64,000 nt of DNA from Cryptomeria japonica (GCF_030272615.1 NC_081409.1:877433594-877497593), one strand, 5' to 3'. Shown: positions 22,424 through 34,203, counted from the stretch's first letter. The notes: generated by a model from the sequence alone, not told the origin. Translations and numbers: made by a program.

Positions 22424-23542
22424 GAGGCTTACCCTGATCTGTTTGAGGCAATGTTGTTCAAGTTTCAACTGATTGTAGCTGTTGCTCATAGAACTGCATC
22501 GTTTAAGCATTCTTTTTGGTTAGCTATTGCCGTTGATATTTTCATAGGAAACATTGCAGGGATGTTATTGCTTGTTCATTGTGAAGCTATAGCTGATTGG
22601 GTCCTACGTTTTGCCTGTGGCATTACATAAAACATTTTACGTTCTGATTGTGTTTGGTTGATGGGGGTTCCAGTAGTGTTCAACCTAAACACTGAACTTC
22701 CTCAAACTCTGGGTATGGTTTCACTGAATATAGTTAGGTCACTTTTGAAGCCCTGCATTAAAGTGTTTGCTGTCTGTGGAATCTTTCTTGGCTTTGCAAG
22801 ACAAACTGCTTTATTTAAAGATGTTATTTTGCTTTTAACATTCCACATATCCATTCTGCATTGGTTATTGGCACTTAGTATATTTGCATCAAATTCAAGC
22901 ATTGTCTGCTCTGTCTCGACTTTTCAGGTCTTTGTTCCTTAGATTTATAGACGATCTAAAAATTTATTTTGCTAATGTAGTTTTTAACATTTGATTCCAC
23001 TAGAATATCTTGTGGGGCTGATGACAATATCGATCAAACAGGGGTCGGAAAAGAAATCCTCGTCATGCTAGAATTGACAGTTTTGATTATAGTGTGGAGC
23101 AGCTTGTTGTTGGATCCCTTGTTTTTACACCTCTTCTGCTTTTGGTTCCTACAACTTCTATATTCTATGTTTTCTTCACCATCCTCAACACAGTAGTCAG
23201 TTTAGCATGTATTGGTTTGCAGTTTTTGATATCAAGCCTCCATGCCTTTTTTGCTTTAATAGCCATCTGGCTAGTGCATCCAAAGAGATTTCCATCTGGA
23301 GTATGGTTTAACTTTAAGCAAATATGGACAGGTTGCAGCCATTTATCAGATGCTATGTCAAGATACCCTGCAGTAGAGGAAATTGGTCAAGAATGAAACT
23401 TAAGGGATACTGATGAAATTGTTAAGAAATCAGATTTTCAATTGTCTAATGCAGAAATGCCAAATGGACCGTATTCCTCTGGTGCTCCCTGGTGATTCAG
23501 AGATCGTTGTCTCTTCTCTAGGCATCAATTCTGCAAGTTTAG
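22424..23542 (+). pseudogene. PIG-Q/GPI1-like gene relic (GPI-GlcNAc transferase subunit)
   Basis: PIG-Q/Gpi1 is a membrane subunit of the ER complex that adds GlcNAc to phosphatidylinositol, the first step of GPI-anchor synthesis. The first block (about 22424-22927) reads FKFQLIVAVAHRTASFKHSF, WLMGVPVVFNLNTELPQTLG and LLLTFHISILHWLLA. A GT-AG intron (22928-23041) joins ...SRLFR to GRKRNPRHARIDSFDY. The second block reads VEQLVVGSLVFTPLLLLVP, FYVFFTILNTVVSL and LVHPKRFPSGVWFN, the conserved C-terminal Gpi1 pattern with hydrophobic segments. Defects are TAA at 22628, a one-base shift near 22873, TGA at 23394 and an extra base near 23490. A donor (AG|GTACGT) at 23542 leads into the repeat-filled region. 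Assignment is from memory of the family pattern. Confidence 0.7.
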
Positions 23543-23660
23543 GTACGTTCCGTTTTCTTTTGTATTGAGAAGAAATGCCTTAATTTGAAGTTTCCTGCAT
23601 TATTTTTGAATATAGCCACATTGGATTTTTTAGTAAACAAAAGTCCAGTTATATTTTTGG

Positions 23661-25360
23661 TGCAGACATTCAATGCTAAGGCATTAGGCCTATGCATTTA
23701 CTAAGAAATAGGTTGTCTGTTACAGGCTAAGTCACCAGGTTCGAATTCGAAGTTCGACAGCTTTGAAATTCGAAGAAGTTTGATGAGGAGAAAATTCGAA
23801 ATGTATAAATTTCGAATTAAATTCGTCATATGTAATTTTTAAATTTTTTAATAAATATATGTAATATATCTATAAAATTGTCTAAATAGTTTAACATTGA
23901 TAAATAGATTTGAAATCATTACCAAAAGATGACATATTTATAAAATATAAACCATAGGAAACATAAGCTTTCGTGATTGCAAAGATGTTCTTTTGTCAAA
24001 AATTCACCGTGGATGAAATTCGAAAAGAGGTAAAAATTCGAAAAGAAAATCGTCATTAAATTCTGTTTATATAAATTTGAGTTTTTAAAAATATCAGAAT
24101 AAACAATATTTAATTTATATATTTTAATTTAAATTTATCAAATTTTATATATGAATAATTAAAAATTTGAATTAAATATTTCAAAATATTTAATTTTTAA
24201 TAATGTTAAATCTGATAACTTTTATACTAAACGTTGATATATTAACAGCATTATTAGTTAACATTTATATTAAATTTTAATATTATTTAACATTTTATCG
24301 GGCAACACCATTACATCCGGCAACAACTTATATTAGATGTCTAATATTATTAAATATTTAATAAGGGTTCACATTTATCGGGCAACTTTACGAAGTTTCT
24401 TTAATTTTAACATTTACCTATATCCTCTTTCTCCTGATGCGGCCATCTAAAAACCCTACCGGTGGCAAGCATTGCGTCGACCATTGACATGCAGCCTTCG
24501 TACCTCCCGACGGCAATAGTGAACTGGTTATCTGTCGACAGCAAAAAACCACCTTTGCTTGTTTCTTGCAAATTTTAACGAATTTTGGCCAATCGAACTT
24601 CAACGAATTTCAATGAATTTCAACGATTTTTATTGCATATTTTAATGTTCGGCAAATTTTGAACTTCAAGGATGAAATTCGGCCGAACCTGGTGACTTAG
24701 GTTACAGGTGAAATCATCTCTTCACACCTCAATAAAACATTCAAGGTGCTTTCACTATCATCCGGAGCTTCATGTGTTTATAAAGTCTTCAGTGGGGGAA
24801 GGTGGGTTGTTTTAACTGCTATAGGAATGGGGAAGTAGGATAGAGTATGCTAGGAACTTCAAAAAATACTAAATTTAGAGTGTAGACATTCAATGCTAAG
24901 GCATTAGGCATATGCATTTACGAAGAAATAGGTTGTCTGTTACGGGTGAAATCATCTCGTCACACCTCAATAAAACATTCAAGGGGCTTTCACTATCATC
25001 CAGAGCTTCATGTGTTTATAAAGTCTTCAGTGGGGGAAGGTGGGTTGTTTTAACTGCTATAGGAATGGGGAAGTAGGATAGAGAGTATGCTAGGAACTTC
25101 AAAAAATACTAAATTTAGAGTGTAGACATTCAATGCTAAGGCATTAGGCCTATGCATTTACGAAGAAATAGGTTGTCTGTTATAGGTGAAATCATCTCGT
25201 CACACCTCAATAAAACATTCAAGGGGCTTTCACTATCATCCAGAGCTTCATGTGTTTATAAAGTCTTCAGTTGGGGAAGGTGGGTTGTTTTAACTACTAT
25301 AGGAAATGGGAAGTAGGATAGAGAGTATGCTAGAAACTTCAAAAAATATTAAATTTAGAG
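23661..25360. repeat. 240-bp tandem repeat, three copies, first one interrupted by a MITE
   Basis: Units begin TG(C/T)AGACATTCAATGCTAAGG and end AAATTTAGAG. Copy 2 is 24881-25120 and copy 3 is 25121-25360, both 240 bp. Copy 1 is 23661-23726 plus 24709-24880, 238 bp once the MITE and one target duplication are removed. Copies are about 95 percent alike. The array probably lies in the last readable intron of the PIG-Q relic. Confidence 0.92.
23727..24700. mobile_element. hAT-type non-autonomous element (974 bp) with perfect TIRs and TSD
   Basis: The terminal inverted repeat CTAAGTCACCAGGTTCG (23727-23743) is matched perfectly by its complement at 24684-24700. The 8-bp duplication GTTACAGG flanks both ends (23719-23726 and 24701-24708). 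An 8-bp TSD is the hAT signature. The interior is A/T-rich with repeated TTCGAA-type words and has no transposase. A 61-codon minus frame at 24603-24418 shows no domain. Tandem copies 2 and 3 carry the same site unoccupied. Confidence 0.93.
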
Positions 25361-25639
25361 TGCTTTTGTTAATTTTTCAGAATTCTATCTTCCCTAGATG
25401 TTGGAATGCCTGTGCTCATTCGCTGGATGTCAATTAGCTTCTAGGAGTTTTGGTTGATAATGTATGACACAGTGCTTGCTTGTCTATAAACTTCTGGGGG
25501 TAAATTGTGGTTTGATTTGTCAACTCAGTTGGATCATCATAGGTGATGTGGTGTGGTCGATCTAAACATTTTTTGGTCACATTTTGTTTTTCTAATTTTC
25601 AATTTTCCCTATCTTTGAAGATGGGAATGCCATCCTCAC
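25361..25639. other. Unassigned sequence between the tandem repeat and the gypsy gag
   Basis: Two related stretches (about 25395-25455 and 25610-25680) share GAATGCC, TGTCAA and AGTTTTGG in the same order, suggesting an old duplication. No gene recognised. Confidence 0.35.
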
Positions 25640-26571
25640 AAGCTGAATGTTTGTCAACTTCAAGAAGTTTTGGTGCTGACCTCTATCATTGTTGGCTGTT
25701 CCACTACTACTTCCAGCCTCTTCTCTTTGATGATGATGTTGTCCTCTCCCATATTGTTGCTCCCTTCCTCTAAACCCTCTTCCTCTCTTTTTCTCTTGTT
25801 GACTTTTTCTTTCATTGCAACTTCTCTTCTGCCTTTAAAGCAAGTTAATAAGCTTCAAGACTCCTAGGGGACATGAGACTTAGTTCATCTTGCAAACTAT
25901 ACTTCAGGCCATTCATGTATTGGGCTAATTTTTCCATATCTTCCTCACTATGACCAAACTGAATTACCAACTTATAAAATTCTTCAGTATGGTCTTTGAC
26001 TGTCATGTCCTGCTTCAGATTCTACAATCTTTTGAATAGGTTTGCCTGATAGTCTCCAGGAAGGAACTTGGCCTTTAGTTTAGCAACCATTCGATCCCAG
26101 GAACTAATCTCCTCTTTGTTCTTCCTCCTCCTTTTCGATTGGACAAAGCCCCACCACATAGCAGCGTAGCCTTTCAGTCTTGTGCAGGCAAATTGAACTC
26201 TCCTTTCCTCTGCCACTCTCATATTCAAAGTACTTATCCACATCATTGATCCAGTCAATTAAATCTTCTCCACTGAGGTTTCTTGAATATGTAGTATCCT
26301 TTATCTTGGGTTTAGAACCGATAGTCAATACTGTCCTCAACAATCTCTCCTCAAACCCTTCAGGTTCATCGTGTACTTCCTCATTCCCTTCCTGTTCTTG
26401 TTCTTCTCCTTCGTTCTCACTTACATCATCTTCATGGGTTCCCCTTATTTGTGCCCTTTCCAAGTCATCCATTCGGGCCATCAAATGCTGCAACATTTCT
26501 TGAGTTCCTTCACCAGGAACTCTTCTGCCTCTTCCTCAGGCTCCACCTCTGCCCATTCCCCTTGGAGGCAT
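25640..26571 (-). pseudogene. Ty3/gypsy gag relic
   Basis: The likely start is the ATG at 26571 (MPPRGMGRGG), with TGA a few codons on. Then come MLQHLMARMDDLERAQIRG, a Glu-rich stretch and EERLLRTVLTIGSKPKI. The gag core (GEDLIDWINDVDKYFEYE) is followed by a frameshift near 26220, then RVQFACTRLKGYAAMWWGF, WDRMVAKLKAKFLPGDYQ and HTEEFYKLVIQFG. A Gly/Arg/Gln-rich tail (RGFRGREQQYGRGQ) follows. The zinc knuckle and all of pol are missing to the left. The pattern resembles chromovirus gag. Confidence 0.82.
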
Positions 26572-26603
26572 TCTGTCTACACAACTCAAGCCCAATCTCT
26601 TTA

Positions 26604-26616
26604 GGCTTTGATACCA
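26604..26616 (-). other. Primer-binding site (initiator tRNA-Met) of the gypsy gag relic
   Basis: The minus strand reads TGGTATCAAAGCC, 33 bases upstream of the gag ATG at 26571. An LTR edge (plus TGATGGCATGCC) probably starts at 26620, but its outer end was not found. Confidence 0.65.
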
Positions 26617-26904
26617 CTATGATGGCATGCCTTGTTGATTACCAATTTAATAAACAAATAATGAAAACTTACAGTCAATGATGGGGAATTAATATATGGA
26701 ATGGTGCTTGCTAATCTCCAAATTCTTTGAATGGCAGTTGATTAAATTGCCGATTGTATCTTAGAAGAGCATTTAATGCATCATAGTAAGTTTACTAGAT
26801 GCCGTGGAAATTCAACAGTTATACCTGCCAAATTTGGACTTGTTGCCTTGCTCTGCATCGAATGCTAGCTTGGACATGGGAAAAGGCTTATTATTGGAAC
26901 AGGG

Positions 26905-27108
26905 TAATCTCCACATAAAATGACACTAAAACAAATTTTAAAAAAATCCCTAGATGTGCAAAACACAACGATTTTTTGTGCAATTTTTTGCATTTTTGTT
27001 GCAATGTGGATGAAGATCATGAAGATTTCATGCTTAAAATTTCGTCCAAATCCGTTGTGTTTTGCACAATTTGAAAATCATACGAAATGCCATTTTATGT
27101 GGAGATTA
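26905..27108. mobile_element. Palindromic MITE (204 bp)
   Basis: Ends are TAATCTCCACATAAAATG and its exact reverse complement, with TA at both extremes as a possible TA target duplication (Tc1/mariner-like). A second inner pair, TGTGCAAAACACAACG and its complement, extends the foldback. Apart from the central loop the element could form a long hairpin. It has no coding capacity. Confidence 0.75.
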
Positions 27109-28358
27109 GTTGCTTCCCTTATTATTTGCCCTTGGAGATTATAGTTGTACACAAACCAATTTTTGTTAGGTGATACTAATTGATGCTGGTTTGCCCTCTC
27201 ATGGGCAGCGAAAAGTCTTGAATCTTTTGGTTGGATATTTGATAGGTACAAAAGTTAAAGTGGGTCTTCACTACAATCATGTAAAGATTATTAACTATTT
27301 CCATTAGTCAGACCAAGCTTTATGTGAACTTGAAGTTACTGCATTGCACTTTTAGTTCCAATATGTTATTCTTTATTTCCTTTGCCATGTTTTGCTATTC
27401 GGTATTTAATCTTTTATTCTGATGAGTGAAATGTGTGAAAATTGCCCTTTGAAATGCTTTTTCATGTGCACGTATACACAATTATGTTATTTGATAATTT
27501 TTTAAACATTGGGTTGGTTTGTCTTTAACTGCGTTTAATTCTTCCTAGTGTTTCTTCGAGTTTTGGGGATGAGTGGAGGTTGGGGACAACCAGAGGCAGG
27601 GGGATGAGTATTAAAAAATTATATAAATATAGAATTATTAAAAAATAAAATAACTTGATGAACATTAAGAACAAAAGAAAAGCTGAAATTTATATAAAAT
27701 TGCATTGTTCAATTTTTTTCAGAGACAATGACTTTGAATGACTTGATGTCTATTTTCAATATCTCAAGTGGAAGGTGTATTCTTTTATGAGATTCCACTA
27801 CTAGACATTTTATGATATTTTTTTGCATTGTATTATGTCTCAATTCCAGCCATGATGTAAATAGTTTGAGTAAATTGAGTAAATTATGACATCATTTTCA
27901 GTAATCATGTTAATATATATTTAATCAAATTTAAATAAATTTAATTAAAAAGTGAAAAAAGGTTGGCACGAAAATAAATATCAACTAGGGAAATAAAAAT
28001 TTGTACCAACACCTTTCCTAAGTGTAGCTTAGGTGGATGAGAAGATGGGTCCATCAAATGAATTTTGATGATGTATCCATGTATATAAAAATCCATTCAA
28101 AGAGAAAGAACTCCATTCTTCAAGATAAAAAAGGTGTAGACCCTTGCACATCCAAATGGAGAGAAAAGATCCTTAAGGAAGAACTAGGTAACTTGTGTAG
28201 AAGAAGCCTTTGCCCCTGGGTTAGTGCAAGATCAAGGGGGGCCAAAAAGTGGCGATGTGAAAAAAATAGCCTTCCTCACTTGCCTAAAAATGCGAAAATC
28301 CGTGTTGACATTTTGCTTGGTCTGGGTGTCAGTACACCTTGGCCTGGTAATTACCTAT
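27109..28358. other. Unassigned sequence
   Basis: An open stretch ILIDAGLPSHGQRKVLNLLV at about 27176-27244 ends at a donor-like GATAG|GTACAA and might be an exon relic. The plus ORF 28037-28360 has no domain. Nothing else is recognisable. Confidence 0.3.
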
Positions 28359-29108
28359 GAGATATCCGATTTTCTCGGATATTCAATTTTTATTTGTAAT
28401 TTTAATTTAAAAAATATATTATATGTTACATATCACATTATATATATTATATAATACGTATAACATAATATATTATTATATTATATTATAATATAATAAT
28501 AGATTATATAATACAATACAATATAATATAATATAATATAATATTATATTATATTATATTTTATAGCATAATATAATATTATATATTATACAATATAATA
28601 TAATATAATATAATATAATATTATATATTATATAATATATTATAATATAATACAATATTATATTAATATAATATTATACAATATAATATTATATTATATT
28701 ATATTATATATTATAATATAATATAATACAATATTGTATTATATTATATTATATATAATACAATATTGTATTATATTATAATATATAATATAATATTGTA
28801 TTATATTATATATAATACAATATTGTATTATATTATAATATATAATATAATATTGTATTATATTAATATAATACAATACGTATTATATAATACAATATTA
28901 TATTATATTATATATAATATAATATTATATATAATATAATATTATATATAATATAATATAATATAATATAATATAATATAATATAATATAATATATATAA
29001 TATAATACAATATGTATTATATAATATAATATATTATTATATTATATATGTTATTTAAAAATAATTTAAGTATAGAAATTGGATATCCGATTTTCTGAGA
29101 CTTATATT
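28359..29108. repeat. Left terminus: A/T simple-sequence array inside an inverted repeat
   Basis: About 650 bp of TAATA/TATAA-type sequence (28405-29050) sits between two inverted arms. The outer arm is 28371-28430 (TCGGATATTCAATTTTTATT...). The inner arm, reverse-complemented from about 29095-29040, reads AATCGGATATCCAATTTCTA. The arms agree at roughly 70 percent over about 47 bp. Confidence 0.6.
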
Positions 29109-29395
29109 TCGACAGTGACAGTCCTGTGAGTCATTTTTAACTCACGGGCCGTGCGAATTCATCGAAATCTGATATCTGGTGTTTTGACAAAAAATTGCAA
29201 AAAAATAGATTTAGAGGTAAGAATTTTATCATTTTGAATCATTTTCATTCATTTTTTGTATTTTTTGTTAATGTTTATTTGATTTTTCATTGAAAATATG
29301 GTTTTTTTCATGAAAACTAGGTTTTTTAAAATCAAATACCTAATTGTTTAAATTTGTTAGCTAAATTTAATTGTTTACATTCAATTAGGTTAAAA

Positions 29396-31323
29396 ATGGG
29401 GGATAACAATGAAAACACTGACCAACCACAACCACAACTGCAACAACCAAACCCTCATTTGCCAAACCCCCCATCAATTCAAGATTTGATTGCACAAAAT
29501 TTGAATGAATTGAGGGGGATTGCAGAAGTATATCGTAGGATCCCTCGTCTACACTCATTGTTTGATCCTATCACGTCAATCATAAAAAGTATGGAAACCA
29601 TGACTGAGGAGCACAATGCCGCCCTTTTGTGGTGAGATTCTATGAAGGAAAAATATGCAGATGACTTGTCGTATAAGGATATCATGGATCTTGAGATATC
29701 CAAAGCCGAAATCGCCTCATTGTTTGTCAATCCCCATACTGGTCAACCCGTAGATTAAAAAAAAAAAAACTTTCTATCAAATGGTGCACAAATGATGGGA
29801 TTGTGACAAACTTTTGGGATCGTTGGTGGATGGTTTTCGACAAACCACCCAACAACAATCTTGATATCCCCTTCTATTTCATAAAAAAATTATATGCTGA
29901 GTTTGTTTTACGCAAACATGTGAACTACTTTGACATCCAACCTTTCCAGGGTGTAGGTGTAGGTATGCCCCAAAATAGACCTGGGGTAGTCAGAGTAGTC
30001 GAGGGCCCATATGTCCCCCCTCCTCTCGTTGATCCCCCACTTGCAGTTCAACATCCTGATATCATTTGTGAGGCGGCTTCATGGACCATATCGGCTATTC
30101 ACTCTTTGAGTAGCCTTTTGGTTTCTCAGGCCGTGTCAGTAGCTCAACCTACTCTTGATGGTAGTGGTGCATCTGGTGCTGGTGACACGTCATCCTCGGC
30201 TCCACACATATGCGTGCCCCATAGTTGTGTCATGTGTGGGCACGTATGCTTTGGTCCAGTTGGACAACCCGTTGATCCTCCTATGGGCAGTGCAGATTAT
30301 GAGGTGCATGAGATGCATGATGCACTAGATGTTATTACACAGACTAGAGGATACCCTGGGGAGTCCTCACATACTAGAGTCGAGGAGGCACCGTCATCAT
30401 ACATTGATGATGTATTGGTAAGATTTGTGTTTTCACAGTTCATGTTATATTTTAATTAAATATTTATAAATTAGATAATATTAAGTACTAATTTTTATTT
30501 ACATGGTCTATTTAACAGTTGATGACCGAGGATGAGTTGAGACAGATTCAGGAGGGCACCTTGTCGGCCATTTCATTTGGCCTTGATAGCTTGACGGTAC
30601 ATATATTATTGCACCTAGTCGTTTGTATTTTATTGTACATACATGCTCATCGTTTATATTTGTATTAATTAGATTATGTAGTAACTTGCATGTATATCTT
30701 ACTTTACTCTTGTAGGGCACAAGCAACACGAGTGCTGTGCAGTGTGATTTAGGATTTGGTAGTGCAATTGGAGACAAGGGAAAGGTAATTGAATGCAAAT
30801 ATGATTGAATGAATAGTTTAAATAACTTATAGTGATTATACATGTCTAGACATAGATTGATAGTTTCATATACTTGTTGTGTATATATACAGAGAACTCT
30901 TGGCTTCACATCCTTGGTGACTACACCCAGTATACCTGAAGAAGAAGAAGAGATGCCTCGAGTAGATGTGTGATTATTTTATTATTTGATTAGTAGATAT
31001 AATTTGTTATTATTAGTGACAATTACATGCTAACTTGTATCAATGTCATGTTTCTGAACATATGTAGGTTGTGTATCAAAATATTCAAAACATACCTCCT
31101 CTACCAAAGACACACATCAAGAGTCCTGCAAAGCTGAAGAGAAAACGTGGAGATGAGGTAAACATGAATAGTTCAATTATAGTTCATTTTTATGTTAACT
31201 TTGCGAATGTGAATTATAAAATATAACTAATATTAATCGTGGTTTGTTTTTCTTGTGTAGGATCTTTCAGAGCCGAGCAGTGCAGCGAAGAGGATCGATT
31301 TTGATGATCCATCAACAGCTTAG
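29396..31323 (+). CDS. Six-exon gene of unknown function, partner gene of the putative transposon
   Basis: Exons: 29396-30417, 30519-30596, 30716-30784, 30893-30967, 31068-31157 and 31261-31323. All five introns are GT-AG and phase 0, and exons 2 to 6 are exact multiples of three (78, 69, 75, 90, 63), which strongly supports real splicing. Exon 1 starts MGDNNENTDQPQPQLQQPNP and has a TGA at 29633-29635 (LLW-stop-DSMKEKY). An A-run near 29757-29770 shifts frame before NDGIVTNFWDRWWMVFDKPP, so this copy is broken. Exon 1 also carries a Cys/His cluster HICVPHSCVMCGHVC (about 30210-30250). Later exons are acidic. The end has a basic patch (KLKRKRGDE) like a nuclear signal. No known domain recognised. 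Its position suggests a DNA-binding accessory protein. Confidence 0.6.
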
Positions 31324-31559
31324 GATGTTATAGATAGTTTTGGGATGCTTACATGTCTAGTTGGCATGTATATTTTGTATATGGACATACATTCACGTAT
31401 TTAGACATACATTTTGTTTCAGTTGGCGTTTAAGCCATATTTGTGTATGGACATACATTTGTAATCATTCAACATTTTTATATATACAGAACTTGATATT
31501 CGATCATATACATTGTTGCTCATCTGTGCGTGGTGTTATCATGTAAATCTTTAATCTTC

Positions 31560-31797
31560 ATTCCAATAATTAACAATGACTAATAATGGCTATTTAATGA
31601 ACAATACAATTCATTTCATTTCATCGTAACTGTTGTTTTTATAATGAACAATATAATTCATTTAATGAACAATACAATTCATTTAATCAACAATACAATA
31701 CAATTCATTCAATGAACAATACAATGAATGAACAATACAATTCATTTAATGAACAATGCAATACAATTCATTTAATGAATAATACTTGATACAATTC
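31560..31797. repeat. Short repeats of ATTCATTTAATGAACAATAC
   Basis: About eight partial copies of ATTCATTTAATGAACAATAC-like sequence, partly self-complementary (TTCATTTAATGAA), lie between the 3' end of the plus-strand gene and the 359-bp satellite. Confidence 0.65.
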
Positions 31798-34203
31798 ATT
31801 ATTACCCTATGCATGGTCCTATTTTGCCCCCCACCTCAGTCGAATGCTTGAGGTTTTATTAGGGCAACAATTTTTCGGTTGGCAAAAAAATCATCAGTCT
31901 CACTCAATGGAATGTTGTCGCGTGGCCGATTTCTTGTTCTGCTCGTCGCGATGACGAACCGTCGGCTCTGACATGTCCAGTTAGGCATTATTACCCTACG
32001 TATGCTCCTATTTTTCCCCCCCACTCGATCCGACGCTCAAGGTTATACCCTACCAGCATCGTCCCTTGAGCGCCCTAGGTGCTCAAAATTATCAAACTTT
32101 GACGGGCCCTAACTCGGAATCCGTGGCACCTACAAATGATCTGTTTGAACTTACGGGGCCATGAGAGGGGTCCCTACAAAAACCTATCTCGGTTTTTCAA
32201 GTTTCCCTACGGTTTTATTTAGGCAGCAATTTTTCGGTTGGTGAAAAAATTGTCAGTCTCACTCAATCGAATGTTGTCGTGTGGCCGATTTCTCATTTTG
32301 CTCGTCGTGATGACAAACTGTCGGCTCCGACATGTCCAGTTAGACATTATTACCCTATGCATGCTCCTATTTTTCCCCCCCACTCGATCCGACGCTTGGG
32401 GTCATACCCTATCGACGTCGTCCCTTGAGTGCCCTAAGTGCTCAAAATTGTCAAACTTTGACAGGCCCTAACTCAGAATCCGTGGCACCTGCGAATGATC
32501 TGTTTGAACCTATGGGGCCACAAGAGGGGTCCCTACAAAAGCCTATCTCATTTTTTCAAGTTACCCTATGGTTTTATTAGGGCAACAATTTTTTGGTTGG
32601 CCAAAAAATCGTCAGTCTCACTTAATCGAATGTTGTCGCGTGGCCGATTTCTCGTTCTTCTCATCGCGATGACGAAAAGTCAGCTCTGAAATATCCAGTT
32701 AGGCATTATTACCCTACGCATGCTCCTATTTTGCCCCCCCACTCGATCCGACGCTCGAGGTCATACCCTACCGACGTCGTCCCTTAAGCGCCCTAAGTGC
32801 TCAAAATTGTCAAACTTTGATGGGCCCTAACTTGAAATCCATGGCACCTGCAAATGATCTGTTTGAACCTATAGGGCCATGAGAGGGGTCCCTACAAAAT
32901 CCTATCTCAGTTTTTCAATTTTCCCTACGGTTTTATAAGGGCAGCAATTTTTCGGTTGGCGAAAAAATCGTCACTTAATCGAATGTTGTCGCGTGGCCAA
33001 TTTCTCGTTTTGCTCGTCACAATGATGAACCATCGGCTCTGACATGTCCAGTTAGGCATTATTACCCTACGCATGCTCCTATTTTGCACCGCCACTTGAT
33101 CCGACGCTCAGGGTCATACCCTACTGGCATCGTCCCTTGAGCGCCCTAAGTGCTCAAAATTGTCAAACTTTGACGGGCCCTAACTCAGAATCTATGACAC
33201 TTGCGAATGATTTGTTTAAACCTACGGGGCCACGAGAGGGGTCCCTAAAAAAGCCTATCTCAGTTTTTCAAGTTCTCCTACGGTTTTATTAGGGCAGCAA
33301 TTTTTCGGTTGCCGGAAAAATCGTCAGTCTCACTCAATTGAATGTTGTCGCATGGTCGATTTCTCGTTCTGCTTGTCGCGATGATGAATAGTCAGCTCCA
33401 ACATGTCCAGTTAGGCATTATTACCCTACGCATGCTCCTATTTTTTCCCCCCACTCGATCCGATGCTTGGGGTCATACCCTACTGGCGTCGTCCCTTGAG
33501 CGCCCTAATTGCTCAAAATTGTCAAACTTTGATGGGCCCTAACTTAGAATCCGTGGCACCTGCGAATGATCCATTTGAACCTACGGGACCATAAGAGGGG
33601 TCCCTACAAAATCCTATCTCGGTTTTTCAAGTTGCCCTACAGTTTTATTAGGGCAGCAATTTTTCGGTTGGTGAAAAAATCGTCAGTCTCACTCAATCGA
33701 ATGTTGTCGCGTGGCCGATTTCTCGTTCTGCTCATTGTGATGACGAACCATCAGCTCCAACATGTCTAGTTAGGCATTATTACCCTACGCATGCTCCTAT
33801 TTTACCCCCCCACTCGATCCAATGCTTGGGGTCATACCCTACCGACGTCATCCCTTGAGCATCCTAAGTGCTCAAAATTGTCAAACTTTGGTGGGCCCTA
33901 ACTTGGAATCCATGGCACCTACGAATGATCTGTTTGAATCTACAGGGTCATGAGAGGGGTCCCTACAAAAGCCTATCTCAGTTTTTCAAGTTTCCCTATG
34001 GTTTTATTAGGGTAGCAATTTTTCGGTTGGCGAAAAAATTGTCAGTCTCACTCAATCGAATGTTGTCGCGTGGCCGATTTCTCATTCTGCTCATCGCGAT
34101 GATGAACCATCGGCTCCGACATGTCCAGTTAGGCATTATTACCCTATGCATGCTCCTATTTTGCCCCCCCACTCGATCCGACGCTCGGGGTCATACCCTA
34201 TGC
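31798..34203. repeat. 359-bp satellite array, six full units
   Basis: Units start CATTATTACCCTA at 31986, 32345, 32704, 33057, 33416, 33775 and 34134, giving periods of 359, 359, 353, 359, 359 and 359 bp. The 353-bp unit lacks six bases near 32970. A truncated unit (31798-31985) leads the array and a partial one (34134-34203) ends it. Each unit contains CTCAAAATTGTCAAACTTTG and GGGCAGCAATTTTTCGGTTG. ORFs in it repeat with the unit and are not genes. Confidence 0.95.

Noticed and set aside
24418-24603. 61-codon minus ORF inside the hAT-type MITE
   Set aside because: No domain and no transposase motif. The element is non-autonomous and the frame is short enough to be chance.
27165-27250. Possible terminal exon of the PIG-Q relic
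   Set aside because: The open stretch ends at a donor-like site, but its protein (ILIDAGLPSHGQRK) does not resemble PIG-Q, and a gypsy gag lies between.
28390-29060. Possible origin or matrix-attachment region from extreme A/T content
   Set aside because: It is a simple TAATA-type array without other signals. No functional claim can be supported from sequence alone.
31986-34203. CRISPR-like array
   Set aside because: The units are 359 bp and fully repeated with no spacer turnover, and the context is a plant nuclear genome.
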